DNA of 64,000 nt from Cystobacter ferrugineus (GCF_001887355.1 NZ_MPIN01000017.1:62001-126000); one strand, 5' to 3'; shown: positions 1 through 9,834, numbered from the stretch's first letter. Notes: generated from the sequence alone by a model not told the origin. Numbers and translations: made by a program.

Positions 1-615
1 CGCTACATCGTGGTCGAGGGGCCCATCGGCGTCGGTAAGACGAGTCTCTCCAACATCCTCGCCGAGCGCTTCGGCGCGCGGCGCATCTTCGAGATCGTCG
101 AGGAGAATCCCTTCCTCGCCAATTTCTACTCGGACCGGCAGAAGTACGCCTTCCAGACGCAGATCTTCTTCCTGCTCTCGCGCTTCAAGCAGCAGCAGGA
201 GCTGTTCCAGACGGACCTGTTCCAGTCGGTGACGGTCAGCGACTACCTGTTCGCCAAGGATCGCATCTTCGCGTGTCTGACGCTGGACTCGCACGAGCTG
301 GCCCTCTACGAGCGCGTCTTCGAGGCGCTCGCGCCGCGGGTGACCCGGCCCGACCTGGTCATCTACCTGAAGGCCCGTCTGGACGTGCTGCTCCACCGCA
401 TCAAGAAGCGGGGCCGCGAGTTCGAGCGCCAGTTCGACGCGGGCTATCTGGAGGAGCTCGTCCACGCCTACAACGACTTCTTCTCCCGCTACACGGAGAC
501 GCCGCTGCTGGTGGTGGACACGTCGGACATCGACTTCGTCCACAACGAAGGTGACCTGAAGGGTCTGCTGGCGTCCATCGACCGGGCGCAGCTCTCCCAG
601 GGCAAGCGCGCCTGA
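1..615 (+). CDS. deoxynucleoside kinase (dAK/dGK family), 5' end outside the window
   Basis: Phosphorylates deoxynucleosides in the cytosolic salvage of DNA precursors. The reading frame is open from base 1, and the visible start (RYIVVEGPIGVGKTSL) runs straight into the P-loop, so a few N-terminal residues or a fused upstream domain are missing. The P-loop GPIGVGKT lies just inside the edge. The DRIFA segment of the deoxynucleoside-binding region and the Arg-rich lid (KKRGREFE) fit the bacterial dAK/dGK family. About 204 residues are visible, close to the usual 205-215. It is followed 165 bp later by panB on the same strand. Substrate preference (dA, dG or both) cannot be read from the sequence. 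Confidence 0.85.
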   Translation, partial: RYIVVEGPIGVGKTSLSNILAERFGARRIFEIVEENPFLANFYSDRQKYAFQTQIFFLLSRFKQQQELFQTDLFQSVTVSDYLFAKDRIFACLTLDSHELALYERVFEALAPRVTRPDLVIYLKARLDVLLHRIKKRGREFERQFDAGYLEELVHAYNDFFSRYTETPLLVVDTSDIDFVHNEGDLKGLLASIDRAQLSQGKRA

Positions 616-780
616 GCGGCGCCCGTTCGCCCGTCCGGTCTCAAAGAGGGCCCCACGGCGCGCGCAAGGGCGTTAGAGTGTTCCTCGGTGGCCGTCCAAG
701 GCGATCCCCCTCGGGGGACGGTGAAGGACGTCCATGCTCGTACCGCAGGAACCCTACCCCTCACCACTAGGAGGTGAACC

Positions 781-1689
781 GTGAAGGACAAGGTCACCAT
801 CCACACGTTGAAGCGCCAGAAGCAGGCCGGCCAGAAGATCTGCATGGTCACGGCCTACGATGCCACCTTCGCCCGGCTGTTCGACGAGGCCGGAGCCGAC
901 GTTCTGCTCATCGGGGACTCGCTGGGCATGGTCGTCCAGGGTCACGACTCCACCCTCCCGGTCACCATGGATCAGATGGTGTACCACTCGGCCATGGTGG
1001 CTCGGGGCACGAAGCGGGCGCTGGTGGTGGGCGACATGCCCTTCATGAGCTACCAGGTGTCGGTGCAGGAGGCGGTTCGCAACGCGGGCCGCCTGGTGGC
1101 CGAGGGCAACGTGGGCGGCGTGAAGCTCGAGGGGGGCGCGGAGTTCGCCGACGTCGTGTCGGCCATCGTGCGCGCCAGCATCCCGGTCATGGGGCACCTG
1201 GGCCTCACGCCCCAGTCGGTGCACAAGATGGGGGGCTACGTGGTGCAGGGCCGCGACGAGGATGCCGCGCGCAAGATGATGGACGACGCCCTCGCGTTGG
1301 AGCGCGCCGGGTGCTTCTCGCTGGTGCTCGAGGGCGTGCCGCTGGAGCTGGCGCGGCAGATCACCCAGAAGCTCACCATCCCCACCATTGGCATCGGCGC
1401 TGGCAAGCACTGCGATGGCCAGGTGCTCGTCTGCTACGACCTGCTGGGGATGAATCCGGACTTCAAGCCCAAGTTCGTCAAGCGCTTCACCAACCTGCAC
1501 GGCTCCATCACCGAGGCGGCGGGCGCCTACTTCTCCGAGGTGCGCGCGGGCAGCTTCCCGGACGAGGAGCACTCCTTCAAGGGCAAGCAGCCCGTGCGGC
1601 TGATTCCCACGCAGCCGGCCGTCACGGACGCGCTGCCCACCACCGAGGTGGGTGACAAGGTGGGTCCCATCTACGGAGCTCCGGTCTGA
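781..1689 (+). CDS. panB: 3-methyl-2-oxobutanoate hydroxymethyltransferase
   Basis: First committed step of pantothenate (CoA precursor) synthesis: transfers a hydroxymethyl group from methylene-tetrahydrofolate to 2-oxoisovalerate, in the cytosol. The 302 residues carry the family signatures [42 protein letters not shown] and KLEGG, with the later GIGAG motif. The GTG at 781 is chosen because AGGAGGTGA lies just before it (from 769) and the family N-terminus starts here. panC follows after only 3 bases, so the two pantoate-pathway enzymes are co-transcribed. Confidence 0.97.
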   Translation: MKDKVTIHTLKRQKQAGQKICMVTAYDATFARLFDEAGADVLLIGDSLGMVVQGHDSTLPVTMDQMVYHSAMVARGTKRALVVGDMPFMSYQVSVQEAVRNAGRLVAEGNVGGVKLEGGAEFADVVSAIVRASIPVMGHLGLTPQSVHKMGGYVVQGRDEDAARKMMDDALALERAGCFSLVLEGVPLELARQITQKLTIPTIGIGAGKHCDGQVLVCYDLLGMNPDFKPKFVKRFTNLHGSITEAAGAYFSEVRAGSFPDEEHSFKGKQPVRLIPTQPAVTDALPTTEVGDKVGPIYGAPV

Positions 1690-1692
1690 CCC

Positions 1693-2547
1693 ATGGCCCC
1701 GCTCGTCCTTCGCACTGTCGCCGAGACCGCCGCCTGGGTGGAGTCACTTCGCCGCTCGGGCCGGAGTCTGGCCCTGGTGCCCACCATGGGCTACCTGCAT
1801 GAGGGCCACCTGTCGTTGATGCGCGAGGGGCGCCGCCGGGCCGACGTCGTCGCGGCCTCCATCTTCGTCAACCCCACCCAGTTCGGTCCCAACGAGGACC
1901 TGTCGCGCTACCCGCGCGACCTGGAGGGCGACCTGGCCAAGTGCGCCAGTGCCGGCGCGGAGGCGGTGTTCACCCCCGAGCCGGCGGAGATGTACCCGCC
2001 CGGCTTCCAGACGTCGGTGACGGTGGGGGAGGTGAGCCAGGGCCTGTGCGGCGCGCGCCGGCCCGGCCACTTCCAGGGCGTGGCCACGGTGGTGACGAAG
2101 CTCTTGTGCCTCTTCAAGCCCCGGGTGGCCCTCTTCGGCGAGAAGGACTACCAGCAGCTCCAGGTCATCCGCGCCCTCGAGCGGGATTTGAGCCTGGGGG
2201 TGGAGATCGTCGGCATGCCCACCGTGCGTGAGCCGGACGGGCTCGCCATGAGCTCGCGCAATGCCTACCTGTCGCCGGAGGAGCGTCACCGGGCGCTCGC
2301 GCTGTCGCGGGGCATGGCGGGCGCCCAGGCGCTCTACCAGGGCGGCACCCGTGAGGCCGCGGCGCTCGTCGACGTGGTGCGCCGTGAACTGGCGGCGGCG
2401 GGGCTGCGCGAGGATTATGTGGAGCTGGTGGATGCCACGACGTTGAAGCCCCTGTCCGCCGTGACGCCGGGGCTGCCCGCGCGGATGATCGTCGCGGCCT
2501 TCGCCGGGAAGACCCGGCTCATCGACAACCAGCCCATCGGGGGCTAG
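1693..2547 (+). CDS. panC: pantoate--beta-alanine ligase
   Basis: Joins pantoate and beta-alanine with ATP to give pantothenate. The 284 residues include the adenylate-forming motif PTMGYLHEGHLSLM (HEGH is the HIGH-like box), FVNPTQFGPNEDLSRYPR, LFGEKDYQQ and the KMSKS-like region around MSSRNAYLSPEER. Length matches the family. The start at 1693 lies 3 bases after the panB stop. The next gene, smpB, begins 13 bases downstream, so panB, panC, smpB and the SspB-like gene are probably one transcript. Confidence 0.97.
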   Translation: MAPLVLRTVAETAAWVESLRRSGRSLALVPTMGYLHEGHLSLMREGRRRADVVAASIFVNPTQFGPNEDLSRYPRDLEGDLAKCASAGAEAVFTPEPAEMYPPGFQTSVTVGEVSQGLCGARRPGHFQGVATVVTKLLCLFKPRVALFGEKDYQQLQVIRALERDLSLGVEIVGMPTVREPDGLAMSSRNAYLSPEERHRALALSRGMAGAQALYQGGTREAAALVDVVRRELAAAGLREDYVELVDATTLKPLSAVTPGLPARMIVAAFAGKTRLIDNQPIGG

Positions 2548-2560
2548 AGGACACGCGCGA

Positions 2561-3058
2561 ATGTCGGGTGCGAAGGGTAAGGGTGGCGGGAAGGGCGCGA
2601 CGGGCGAACCCGGCATCAAGATCATCACGGAGAACCGCAAGGCGCGCGCCAGCTACTCCGTGGACGAGAAGCTGGAGGCGGGCCTGATGCTCACCGGCAG
2701 CGAGGTGAAGGCGCTGCGGGCCGGCACGGTCAACCTGTCGGACGCGTACGCGCTGCCCAAGGGCGACGAGCTCTACCTGCTCAACGCCCACATCGGTACC
2801 TACAACCCCTCCAGCTTCTTCTCCCACGAGCCCCTGCGGGGCCGGAAGTTGCTCCTGCACCGCGAGCAGCTCGATCGCTGGATGGCGAAGGTGCGCGAGC
2901 GCGGCTATTCCATCATTCCGCTGCTCATGTATTTCAAGCAGGGCCGGGCCAAGGTGGAGCTCGGGCTGTGCCGCGGAAAGACCCACGAAGACAGACGGCA
3001 GGACATCAAGGAACGGGAGACGAAGCGGGAGATGGACCGGGCGATGCGCCGTCGCTGA
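2561..3058 (+). CDS. smpB: SsrA (tmRNA)-binding protein SmpB
   Basis: Binds tmRNA and delivers it to stalled ribosomes for trans-translation. The 165-residue protein has a Gly/Lys-rich lead of about 20 residues, then the OB-fold core with ENRKA, LMLTGSEVKALR, the HI..Y segment and GLCRGKTHEDRR. A basic C-terminal tail (DRAMRRR) follows, of the kind that enters the decoding centre. It is followed 28 bases later by an SspB-like gene, whose family delivers SsrA-tagged proteins to ClpXP, so the two genes serve successive steps of the same quality-control route. tmRNA itself is not in this window. Confidence 0.97.
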   Translation: MSGAKGKGGGKGATGEPGIKIITENRKARASYSVDEKLEAGLMLTGSEVKALRAGTVNLSDAYALPKGDELYLLNAHIGTYNPSSFFSHEPLRGRKLLLHREQLDRWMAKVRERGYSIIPLLMYFKQGRAKVELGLCRGKTHEDRRQDIKERETKREMDRAMRRR

Positions 3059-3086
3059 AACGCCCCCCCTCCCGCCGGCGACGGCG

Positions 3087-3611
3087 ATGGACAATAAGGT
3101 TCCCGAGAAGAAGGCGCGGTTGCTCGCCGCGCTCGACAAGGGGATGGTGATGATCCACCTGGACGCGCGTCGTCCGGGGGTGCTCGTTCCCCACTCGCTG
3201 CGCAATGAGTCCCACCTGCGCCTCAATCTCTCCTACCGGTTCGATCCGCCGGACCTGACGGTGGGGGAGTGGGGCGTGCGCTGCACGCTGAGCTTCTCGG
3301 GGAGCCGCTTCAAGGTGGCCGTGCCGTGGTCCTCGCTCTTCGCCGTCACCAGCCACGTGACGAAGGAGTCCTGGGCCTATCCGGACGACATGCCGATCGA
3401 GCTGCTCCAGCAGTCGATGGTGACGACCAAGGTGCCCGAGGGGGTGCCGGAGCCGGCGAGCCCGCCCCCGCCTCCGGTGGAGCGTCCCCGGGCCGTGCTG
3501 CGCGAGGTGCTGCCTCCGCCGGAGTCCCCGGTGCCGCCGCCCGCCGAGTCCGAGGGCCCCAAGGACGAGCCGCCCGAGCCCCGGCGGGGCCACCTGCGTC
3601 TGGTGAAGTGA
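3087..3611 (+). CDS. SspB-like ClpXP adaptor (stringent starvation protein B family)
   Basis: Probable adaptor that tethers SsrA-tagged substrates to the ClpXP protease. The first 110 or so residues contain the family pattern: an N-terminal helix (LLAALDKGMVMIHLDARRPG), VLVPHSLRNESHLRLNLSYRF, then LSFSGSRFKVAVPWSSLFAV. Residues 125-174 are a Pro/Glu-rich flexible tail ending in a basic patch, comparable to the linker plus ClpX-binding tail of known SspB. The position directly after smpB supports the role. Family assignment is from remembered motifs, so it is likely rather than certain. Confidence 0.72.
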   Translation: MDNKVPEKKARLLAALDKGMVMIHLDARRPGVLVPHSLRNESHLRLNLSYRFDPPDLTVGEWGVRCTLSFSGSRFKVAVPWSSLFAVTSHVTKESWAYPDDMPIELLQQSMVTTKVPEGVPEPASPPPPPVERPRAVLREVLPPPESPVPPPAESEGPKDEPPEPRRGHLRLVK

Positions 3612-3633
3612 GGCGCGGGCTCCGCGCCCGTCC

Positions 3634-5364
3634 TCAGCGCTTGAGCTGGACGTCGAGCGACACCGGCTGGTTTCCCGTGATGGTTCCCTTCCAGGGCTTG
3701 TAGCCCTTGAGGGTGAGCCGCACGGGGATGTCCTGCTCGGGGTAGGTATTGTCGATGAACAGGGGCGTGGTGCCCACGACCTTGCCGTCCACGCTCACCG
3801 TGGCGCCCGAGGGGGTGCTCTGGATGGAGAGGATGGCGGAGTGGGGCGCGAAGCCCTGGGAGGCGCGCAGCCGCGTGAGCAGGGGCTCCGCGTGGGGCCA
3901 TGCCACCCAGAGCGCTCCGCCGACTCCTCCCAGCACGAGCAGCGTCGTGAGCAGGGAGCGCAGGCGTCGGCGCCAGGGGCCGCGCATGTCGACCGGCACA
4001 TAGGTGTTGACGGGCTGGGGGGCCCGTTCGGCGAGCCGCAGGGGCTCCGCGTGGGCTGCTCGTGGCTCGCCGAGTTCCAGTGGGGAGGGCTCCGCCCGCT
4101 CCGGTGTCCGGGAGGGGGGCGCGAGCTCGAGGGGCGTGTCGTCCCGGCCGAGGGGGGAGATGACGGGGGGTTGCGTCTGGCCGCAGCGTGGGCACCGGGC
4201 TCCGTCCTGGGGAAGGGGGGCATGGCAGTGGCCACAACGCGAAGGGGGCGGGGAGGTGGACACGGGCTCGGTCCGGACGACCTGTCCGCTCGTGCTGAGC
4301 GCGGGTCCGCCTGGCACCTCATCCCAGTCCTCCTCGGGCGGGAGCTCGGAGTCGGAGGGTTTCATGGCGTCGGAGGGGAGCGTCGGTTGACGGACGGTGT
4401 GGGTCTGCGCATGGGGCTGCTCGGCGGGTTCTTCCCGCTCGAGCAGGGTTGGGGGCGGGTGGAGTTGGGCGATGAAGGTGGCCAGGGCGTGTGAGCTGGC
4501 GGGCTCGCCACTCTGGGCGAGGTAGCGCGACAGGGCCTCGGCCATGTCCTCGGGCCGGGGGAAGCGCTGGGCGGGGGCGCGGGCCAGGGCGCGGAGGATC
4601 ACCGCGCTCAAGGGAGGGGGGACCCCGGGGAGGGGCGCGGGCTCCATCTGGATGATGGCCAGCGCGAGCGCCATGGGATCCTCCGACTCGCCCGGCTCGA
4701 AGGGGTGGCGCCCGGAGAGCAGCTCATGGAGCACGACGCCGAGCGCGAACTGGTCGCTCGCGGCGGTGGCGGGCTCGCCCCGGAGCACCTCCGGCGCGGA
4801 GTAGGGCAGCTTGCCCTTGAAGGTGCCGGGTTGGGAGCCCACGGAGACGCCTTCCAGGCGGGCGATGCCGAAGTCCGTCACCTTCACCTCGCCCTCGCGC
4901 GACACGAGGATGTTGGAGGGCGAGACGTCGCGGTGGGCGGTGAGCACGGGGCGGCCGTCGTGCAGGCGGCGGTAGGCGTGCACGAGCCCGGCGAGCACCT
5001 GGGTGCCGATGAAGGCCACCAGGTGTGGGGGGAAGCGCTGGCCGTGGTCCAGGGCGTGCTGCATCAGCACGCTCAGGTCCCAGCCCTCCACCAGCTCCAT
5101 GACGAGGAAGAGGCCCTCGGCGCCGCTGCCCACGTCGTAGACGCTGGCGATGTTCTGGTGCTGCAGGTGCGTGGCGAGCCGCGCCTCGGCGAGGAACATC
5201 CGGGCGAGGGTGGGATCCCGCGCCAGGTGCGGCAGCATGCGCTTGATGGCCACGGGCTTCTCGAAGCCACCCGCGCCCCGCGCCTTGCCGAGGAACAGCT
5301 CCGCCATGCCTCCCACGGCGAGCGGACGCACCAGACGGTAGCGGGACTCGTTCACGGGGCGCAC
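3634..5364 (-). CDS. Ser/Thr protein kinase with zinc ribbon, one TM helix and C-terminal PEGA domain
   Basis: Eukaryotic-type membrane kinase of 576 residues. The kinase domain covers about 8-285, with Lys41, HRD at 144-146, DFG at 164-166 and the APE motif, so it should be active. A four-Cys zinc ribbon (Cys377, 380, 391, 394) sits in a Pro-rich linker. One membrane helix spans about 470-489, and a PEGA domain (510-576, PSGATVSVDGKVVGTTP) would be periplasmic. The gene starts 11 bases after the DUF971 gene on the same strand and is probably cotranscribed with it. Substrate unknown. The layout suggests that an outside signal reaches the kinase through PEGA. Confidence 0.92.
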   Translation of the reverse strand: MRPVNESRYRLVRPLAVGGMAELFLGKARGAGGFEKPVAIKRMLPHLARDPTLARMFLAEARLATHLQHQNIASVYDVGSGAEGLFLVMELVEGWDLSVLMQHALDHGQRFPPHLVAFIGTQVLAGLVHAYRRLHDGRPVLTAHRDVSPSNILVSREGEVKVTDFGIARLEGVSVGSQPGTFKGKLPYSAPEVLRGEPATAASDQFALGVVLHELLSGRHPFEPGESEDPMALALAIIQMEPAPLPGVPPPLSAVILRALARAPAQRFPRPEDMAEALSRYLAQSGEPASSHALATFIAQLHPPPTLLEREEPAEQPHAQTHTVRQPTLPSDAMKPSDSELPPEEDWDEVPGGPALSTSGQVVRTEPVSTSPPPSRCGHCHAPLPQDGARCPRCGQTQPPVISPLGRDDTPLELAPPSRTPERAEPSPLELGEPRAAHAEPLRLAERAPQPVNTYVPVDMRGPWRRRLRSLLTTLLVLGGVGGALWVAWPHAEPLLTRLRASQGFAPHSAILSIQSTPSGATVSVDGKVVGTTPLFIDNTYPEQDIPVRLTLKGYKPWKGTITGNQPVSLDVQLKR

Positions 5365-5375
5365 CTCCGGGCAGC

Positions 5376-5714
5376 TCAGCCCCGGGGCTGGGTGAGCTCG
5401 CGCAGCAGCTTCCAGGGGTAGATGCCGGTGGAGTGCCCGTCACTGAAGACGAAGCTGAGCGCGTAGTTGCCCACGGGCTGCACCTGGGTGATGCGCAGCG
5501 AGGCGGGCACCTGGGACGCGTCCAGCGTGCGCTTGTTGGTCCACTCGTCCACGCACCCCGCGCACGGGCACTGCTGGCGCAGGTGCTGCGCGCTCGTGTC
5601 CGTCTTCAGCCCGTCCTCCCAGAGCAGGCGCAGGTGGAGGCCGTCCGCGGACGTCTCCGCCTCGGTGGCGGACAGGGGGCGCTCGGTGGGCTTGATGCGA
5701 TCCCAGAAGCTCAA
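5376..5714 (-). CDS. DUF971 (gamma-butyrobetaine hydroxylase-like N-terminal domain) protein
   Basis: Small protein of 112 residues made of the DUF971 domain alone. It shows the domain's LRLLWEDG start, the CPCAGCVDEWT segment with clustered cysteines, and the ending QVQPVGNYALSFVFSDGHSTGIYPWKLLREL. In gamma-butyrobetaine hydroxylase this domain binds zinc; free-standing bacterial copies are often linked to Fe-S or Mrp-type proteins, but no role is proven. Here it lies between an HD-GYP phosphodiesterase and a Ser/Thr kinase on one strand. Confidence 0.88.
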   Translation of the reverse strand: MSFWDRIKPTERPLSATEAETSADGLHLRLLWEDGLKTDTSAQHLRQQCPCAGCVDEWTNKRTLDASQVPASLRITQVQPVGNYALSFVFSDGHSTGIYPWKLLRELTQPRG

Positions 5715-5799
5715 GGCGATTCCTCTCTCGGGGCCAGGAGTCGGCCCGGGTGCTGCTTACCACCGGGCGGGGGTGGATGGGCGGCGGAAGGCGATGGCG

Positions 5800-7500
5800 T
5801 CACGACGCCAGCTTCACGGGCAGGCGGTGCCCTTCCACTCGCACGCCGCGCTTCTTGAGCACCCGGCGCAGCGCCTCCACCACGGTGGGATCCAACTGCC
5901 GGCCGCTCAGGTTGTCGAGGATCTCCATGGCCTTCTCCAGCGGCATGGCCTTCTGGTAGGGGCGGGTGGAGGTGCAGGCATCGAAGGTGTCCGCGCACCC
6001 GACGATGCGCGCGAGCAGGGGGATCTCCTCGCCCTTGAGCCCGTCCGGATAGCCGGTGCCATCCCAGCGCTCGTGGTGGCTGCGCACGCACGCGCGCATG
6101 GGGCCCAGGAAGCTGATGGGCTTGATGATGGTGTCGCCGATGTCCGGGTGGCCACGCATGATGGCCATCTCCTCGTCGGTGAGCCGCGACTGCTTGCAGA
6201 GGATGGACTCCACGATGCCGATCTTCCCGATGTCGTGGAGGATGCCGCCGAACTGCAACTGCTTGAGCTCGCGCTCGGACAGGCCCATCTCCCGGCCGAT
6301 CTCCACCGCCACGTCGCCCACGCGCTGGCTGTGGCCGCGGGTGTACGAGTCCTTGGAGTCGATGGAGTTGGCCAGCGCGACGATGGTTTCCAGGTAGCCC
6401 TGCTCGAGGCTCTCGTAGAGGCCGCGGTTCTCGTGGTCGTACGCGAGCAGCTGCTTGCTCATGTAGTTGAACGTCCGGGCCAGGTCGCCCAGCTCGTTCT
6501 TCTGGGGCACGTTGACCTCGAGGCCGAACTTGCCCTGGGCCAGCCGCAGCGCGCCCTCGGTGAAGCCCTTGAGGGGGCGGGTGACGCCGCGCGAGAAGAA
6601 GGCGGCGAGCCCCAGGGCCACCAGCGTGGCGGCGAGCACGGTGAGCAACAGCCGCCGCTCCATCGTCTCCACCTGCTTGTAGGCGAGCGCCACCGGCTGC
6701 TCGGAGATGATGGCCCAGTTGGGATCGGCCAGCGTGGCGTAGGCGGCCACCACGGCGTCCGCGCCCTCGCCGAAGTTGCCCACGTGGAGGATGTCCGTGT
6801 CCTGGGTGCGCGTCACGTCCTGGAGGAGGTAGGCCACCACGGGCCGCTTGGAGGCGTCCTGGTGGGCCACGAGTCCGCCTCCGCCGGCGATGACGAGGCC
6901 CCGGGTGTCGGTGAGGTAGACGAAGCCGGTGCTGCCCACGCGCTCCTGGGCGAGCATGCTCTGCAGCTCCCCGAGCGACACGTCCGCGGCGATGTAGCCC
7001 TGGATGGGCTCGCCCACGGAGAAGGCGAACGTCACCACGGCCTCGCCGTCGGTGCGCCCCACCACGTCCGCGTAGCGCAGGCCGTTGAGCCCCTCGAGCA
7101 GCTCCATGGCGCGCGCCTCGTGCTCGGCGAGCGCCGTGGGGGGCACGTCATTGACGGCGAAGGCCTGCAGGCCCGGCAGCCGCCGGCCATCCGGGCCCAG
7201 GACGGTGATGGCCTGGATCTCCCGGCGCTGGTTGAGCACCGAGCGCAGGTAGGTCTGCTGCTGCTCCAGGGGGAGGGAGAAGAACTGGGGCACGCGCGCC
7301 ATGCTCATCACCGCGCGCGTGGGCTCGGCCAGGAAGGTCTCCGCCTTGAGCTTGAGCTGCTTGACGCGCTCCTGGGCCATCTCCTGGGCGTCGCGCACCA
7401 GCAGCTCGCGCGTGTCGGACACGGACAGCAGGCCCACCATCACCGTGGGCACCAGGCTGGCCACCAACATCAACAGCAGGAGCGTCTTGAAGAGCCGCAT
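5800..7500 (-). CDS. membrane HD-GYP cyclic-di-GMP phosphodiesterase with Cache sensor and HAMP
   Basis: Probable receptor enzyme that degrades cyclic-di-GMP in response to a ligand outside the cytoplasm. The 566 residues run as TM1 (5-26), double-Cache-like sensor (about 30-270), TM2 (284-303), HAMP (304-355), short coil and HD-GYP domain (370-555). The metal site is intact: His422-Asp423 in ILHDIGKIG, paired His475-His476, and GYP at 483-485. It follows the LysM gene by 18 bases on the same strand, so it is probably expressed with the FecR and LysM proteins upstream. Ligand unknown. Confidence 0.93.
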   Translation of the reverse strand: MRLFKTLLLLMLVASLVPTVMVGLLSVSDTRELLVRDAQEMAQERVKQLKLKAETFLAEPTRAVMSMARVPQFFSLPLEQQQTYLRSVLNQRREIQAITVLGPDGRRLPGLQAFAVNDVPPTALAEHEARAMELLEGLNGLRYADVVGRTDGEAVVTFAFSVGEPIQGYIAADVSLGELQSMLAQERVGSTGFVYLTDTRGLVIAGGGGLVAHQDASKRPVVAYLLQDVTRTQDTDILHVGNFGEGADAVVAAYATLADPNWAIISEQPVALAYKQVETMERRLLLTVLAATLVALGLAAFFSRGVTRPLKGFTEGALRLAQGKFGLEVNVPQKNELGDLARTFNYMSKQLLAYDHENRGLYESLEQGYLETIVALANSIDSKDSYTRGHSQRVGDVAVEIGREMGLSERELKQLQFGGILHDIGKIGIVESILCKQSRLTDEEMAIMRGHPDIGDTIIKPISFLGPMRACVRSHHERWDGTGYPDGLKGEEIPLLARIVGCADTFDACTSTRPYQKAMPLEKAMEILDNLSGRQLDPTVVEALRRVLKKRGVRVEGHRLPVKLAS

Positions 7501-7518
7501 GGCGGAGGGGCCTCCCTG

Positions 7519-8394
7519 CTACTTCCACTTCGAGGACTTCACCTTGACGGGCAGGCGTTTGGCGGGGGGCTCCGCCACCTCGAAGCCCTGCTCGGCCGAG
7601 GCCTCGGAGCGCGAGTCGCGCGCGAGGGCGCGCACGCTCCAGCGGTAGGTCCCCGCGGCGAGCGGCACCTGGAGCTGGGGCTGCGAGGCGGGCATCACCC
7701 GGCGCTCGCCCTGGGCGGGCACCAGCTCCACCTCGTAGCTCTCGGCGCCCTGCACCGCCTGCCAGGAGATGCGCACGGGCTGCAGGCCGCTCTTGTCGGG
7801 CTTGACGCTCAGCCGCTGCTTGTCCCCGGGCTGGGTGGGGTGGGGCACGCCCAGCACCAGCCGCGGCGCCTGGCCCTTCTCCACCTGGACGCTGGCCCCG
7901 TCCTCGATGACCCGGGTGGTGCCGCCGCCCTCCACGGACACCCGGCCGGACACGGCCTTCACCACGGTGTCGCCCCGGTCGTTCACCACCACGCTCAGCC
8001 GGGTGGGCTGGGCGGGGCGCTCGGCCAGCCGCTTCCAGGCGTCGTCGGCCGTCTGGGCGGCCTCTGCATAACGCTCGTTGTGGAAGAGGGACTCGGCCTC
8101 CTTGAGCTTGGCCAGGGCCTCCTCGTGCTGGGGCGACTTGGGATCGGCCTGCGCCACCGAGTTGCGCGCCGACTCCAGCGCCATCTGCGCCCGCTCCCGA
8201 TCGGCCCCCGGCAGCTTCAGCTTCGTGCCGGGCACGAGCGTGTCGCCCTGCAACTTGTTGAGCGCCTTGAGCTCACTGGCTCTGTCGCGGTTGCCCAGGG
8301 TTCGCTCGGCCACCTGGTCCAGCGACTCGCCGGCGCGGACCTCGACCTCGCCGGGCGCGAGGGACAGCAACGCCATCAGAAGGTAGAGCCTCAT
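7519..8394 (-). CDS. LysM-domain envelope protein
   Basis: A 291-residue protein with a short hydrophobic leader (MRLYLLMALLSLAPG), then a LysM domain at about 17-64 (AGESLDQVAERTLGN ... VPGTKLKLP) expected to bind peptidoglycan. A helical Ala/Glu-rich segment (70-130) follows, then a FecR-like beta segment around 135-185. The C-terminal 90 residues resemble a fibronectin-like fold (ISWQAVQGAESYEVELVPAQG ... YRWSVRALA). Its ATG overlaps the stop of the FecR lipoprotein (ATGA), so the pair is translationally coupled. A role in the cell wall or in sensing is inferred, not shown. Confidence 0.82.
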   Translation of the reverse strand: MRLYLLMALLSLAPGEVEVRAGESLDQVAERTLGNRDRASELKALNKLQGDTLVPGTKLKLPGADRERAQMALESARNSVAQADPKSPQHEEALAKLKEAESLFHNERYAEAAQTADDAWKRLAERPAQPTRLSVVVNDRGDTVVKAVSGRVSVEGGGTTRVIEDGASVQVEKGQAPRLVLGVPHPTQPGDKQRLSVKPDKSGLQPVRISWQAVQGAESYEVELVPAQGERRVMPASQPQLQVPLAAGTYRWSVRALARDSRSEASAEQGFEVAEPPAKRLPVKVKSSKWK

Positions 8395-8840
8395 TGGAAC
8401 ACGATGTCCCTTCCGGCCCGGACCGTGGCCGCGGGGGTGGTGACGGAGAGCGACTGGTGCGAGGAGTCCTCCAACTCGGCGTCGACCCGTCCGCGCAAGA
8501 CCGTCAGGTCCGTGCGCTCCTGGCCGGGGCGGGGCCGCGTCTCCGCGATGCCGATCAACGCGTCCTCGCCCAGGTTCACCACGCTGCCCTGCACGAAGAC
8601 GACCTGCACTCCTGCTCCCGCCACGGTCCGTACCTTGTCATTCTCGAAGAGCGCCATGCCTTCCTGGGCGGGGAGCCATTCGTCTCCGGCCGCGCGTTTG
8701 ACCTTCACGTCCCCATGCAGCCCCTTGAGCTGGGCGCGGCGCACCGGGGGCGGTACGGCCGGCACATGCACCGGCTCGACGGGCTTCTCATCGGCGGGGC
8801 AGGCCACGCCGAGGGCCGAGAGGGCGAGGACGAACATCAT
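8391..8840 (-). CDS. FecR-domain lipoprotein
   Basis: About 149 residues starting MMFVLALSALGVACPADE. The lipobox LGVAC follows a short hydrophobic stretch and decides the start at 8840; a longer frame reaches 8924 but its extra 28 residues look unlike a signal peptide. The FecR-like core (LKGLHGDVKVKRAAGDEW ... LTVLRGRVDAEL ... TPAATVRAG) covers most of the mature protein. In other systems FecR domains relay envelope signals, but stand-alone lipoproteins of this type have no settled role. It overlaps the LysM gene by 4 bases. Confidence 0.82.
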   Translation of the reverse strand: MMFVLALSALGVACPADEKPVEPVHVPAVPPPVRRAQLKGLHGDVKVKRAAGDEWLPAQEGMALFENDKVRTVAGAGVQVVFVQGSVVNLGEDALIGIAETRPRPGQERTDLTVLRGRVDAELEDSSHQSLSVTTPAATVRAGRDIVFQ

Positions 8841-8937
8841 CGAATACCAGCGGTTGTTCACAGGGGGGGTCCAGCCCCCAGTGTACCGGGGAATGCAACC
8901 GGGACCCAGGGGGGCATGCTCCAACCGCCTGGTCGCT

Positions 8938-9741
<804 letters not shown>

Positions 9742-9834
9742 GGCGTCGTTATAGCCGTCACCCCCTCGCGGAACCCCTGGGAATCCTTATGGCCGGGGGG
9801 AATGTTGGATGACGGAGCAAGGGGTGCGTCTTCC

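Noticed and set aside
691-721. Riboswitch or attenuator in front of panB
   Set aside because: A CCGTCC/GGACGG pairing around CCCCCTCGGGGG exists, but it matches no riboswitch I know and has no T-run; the evidence is too thin.
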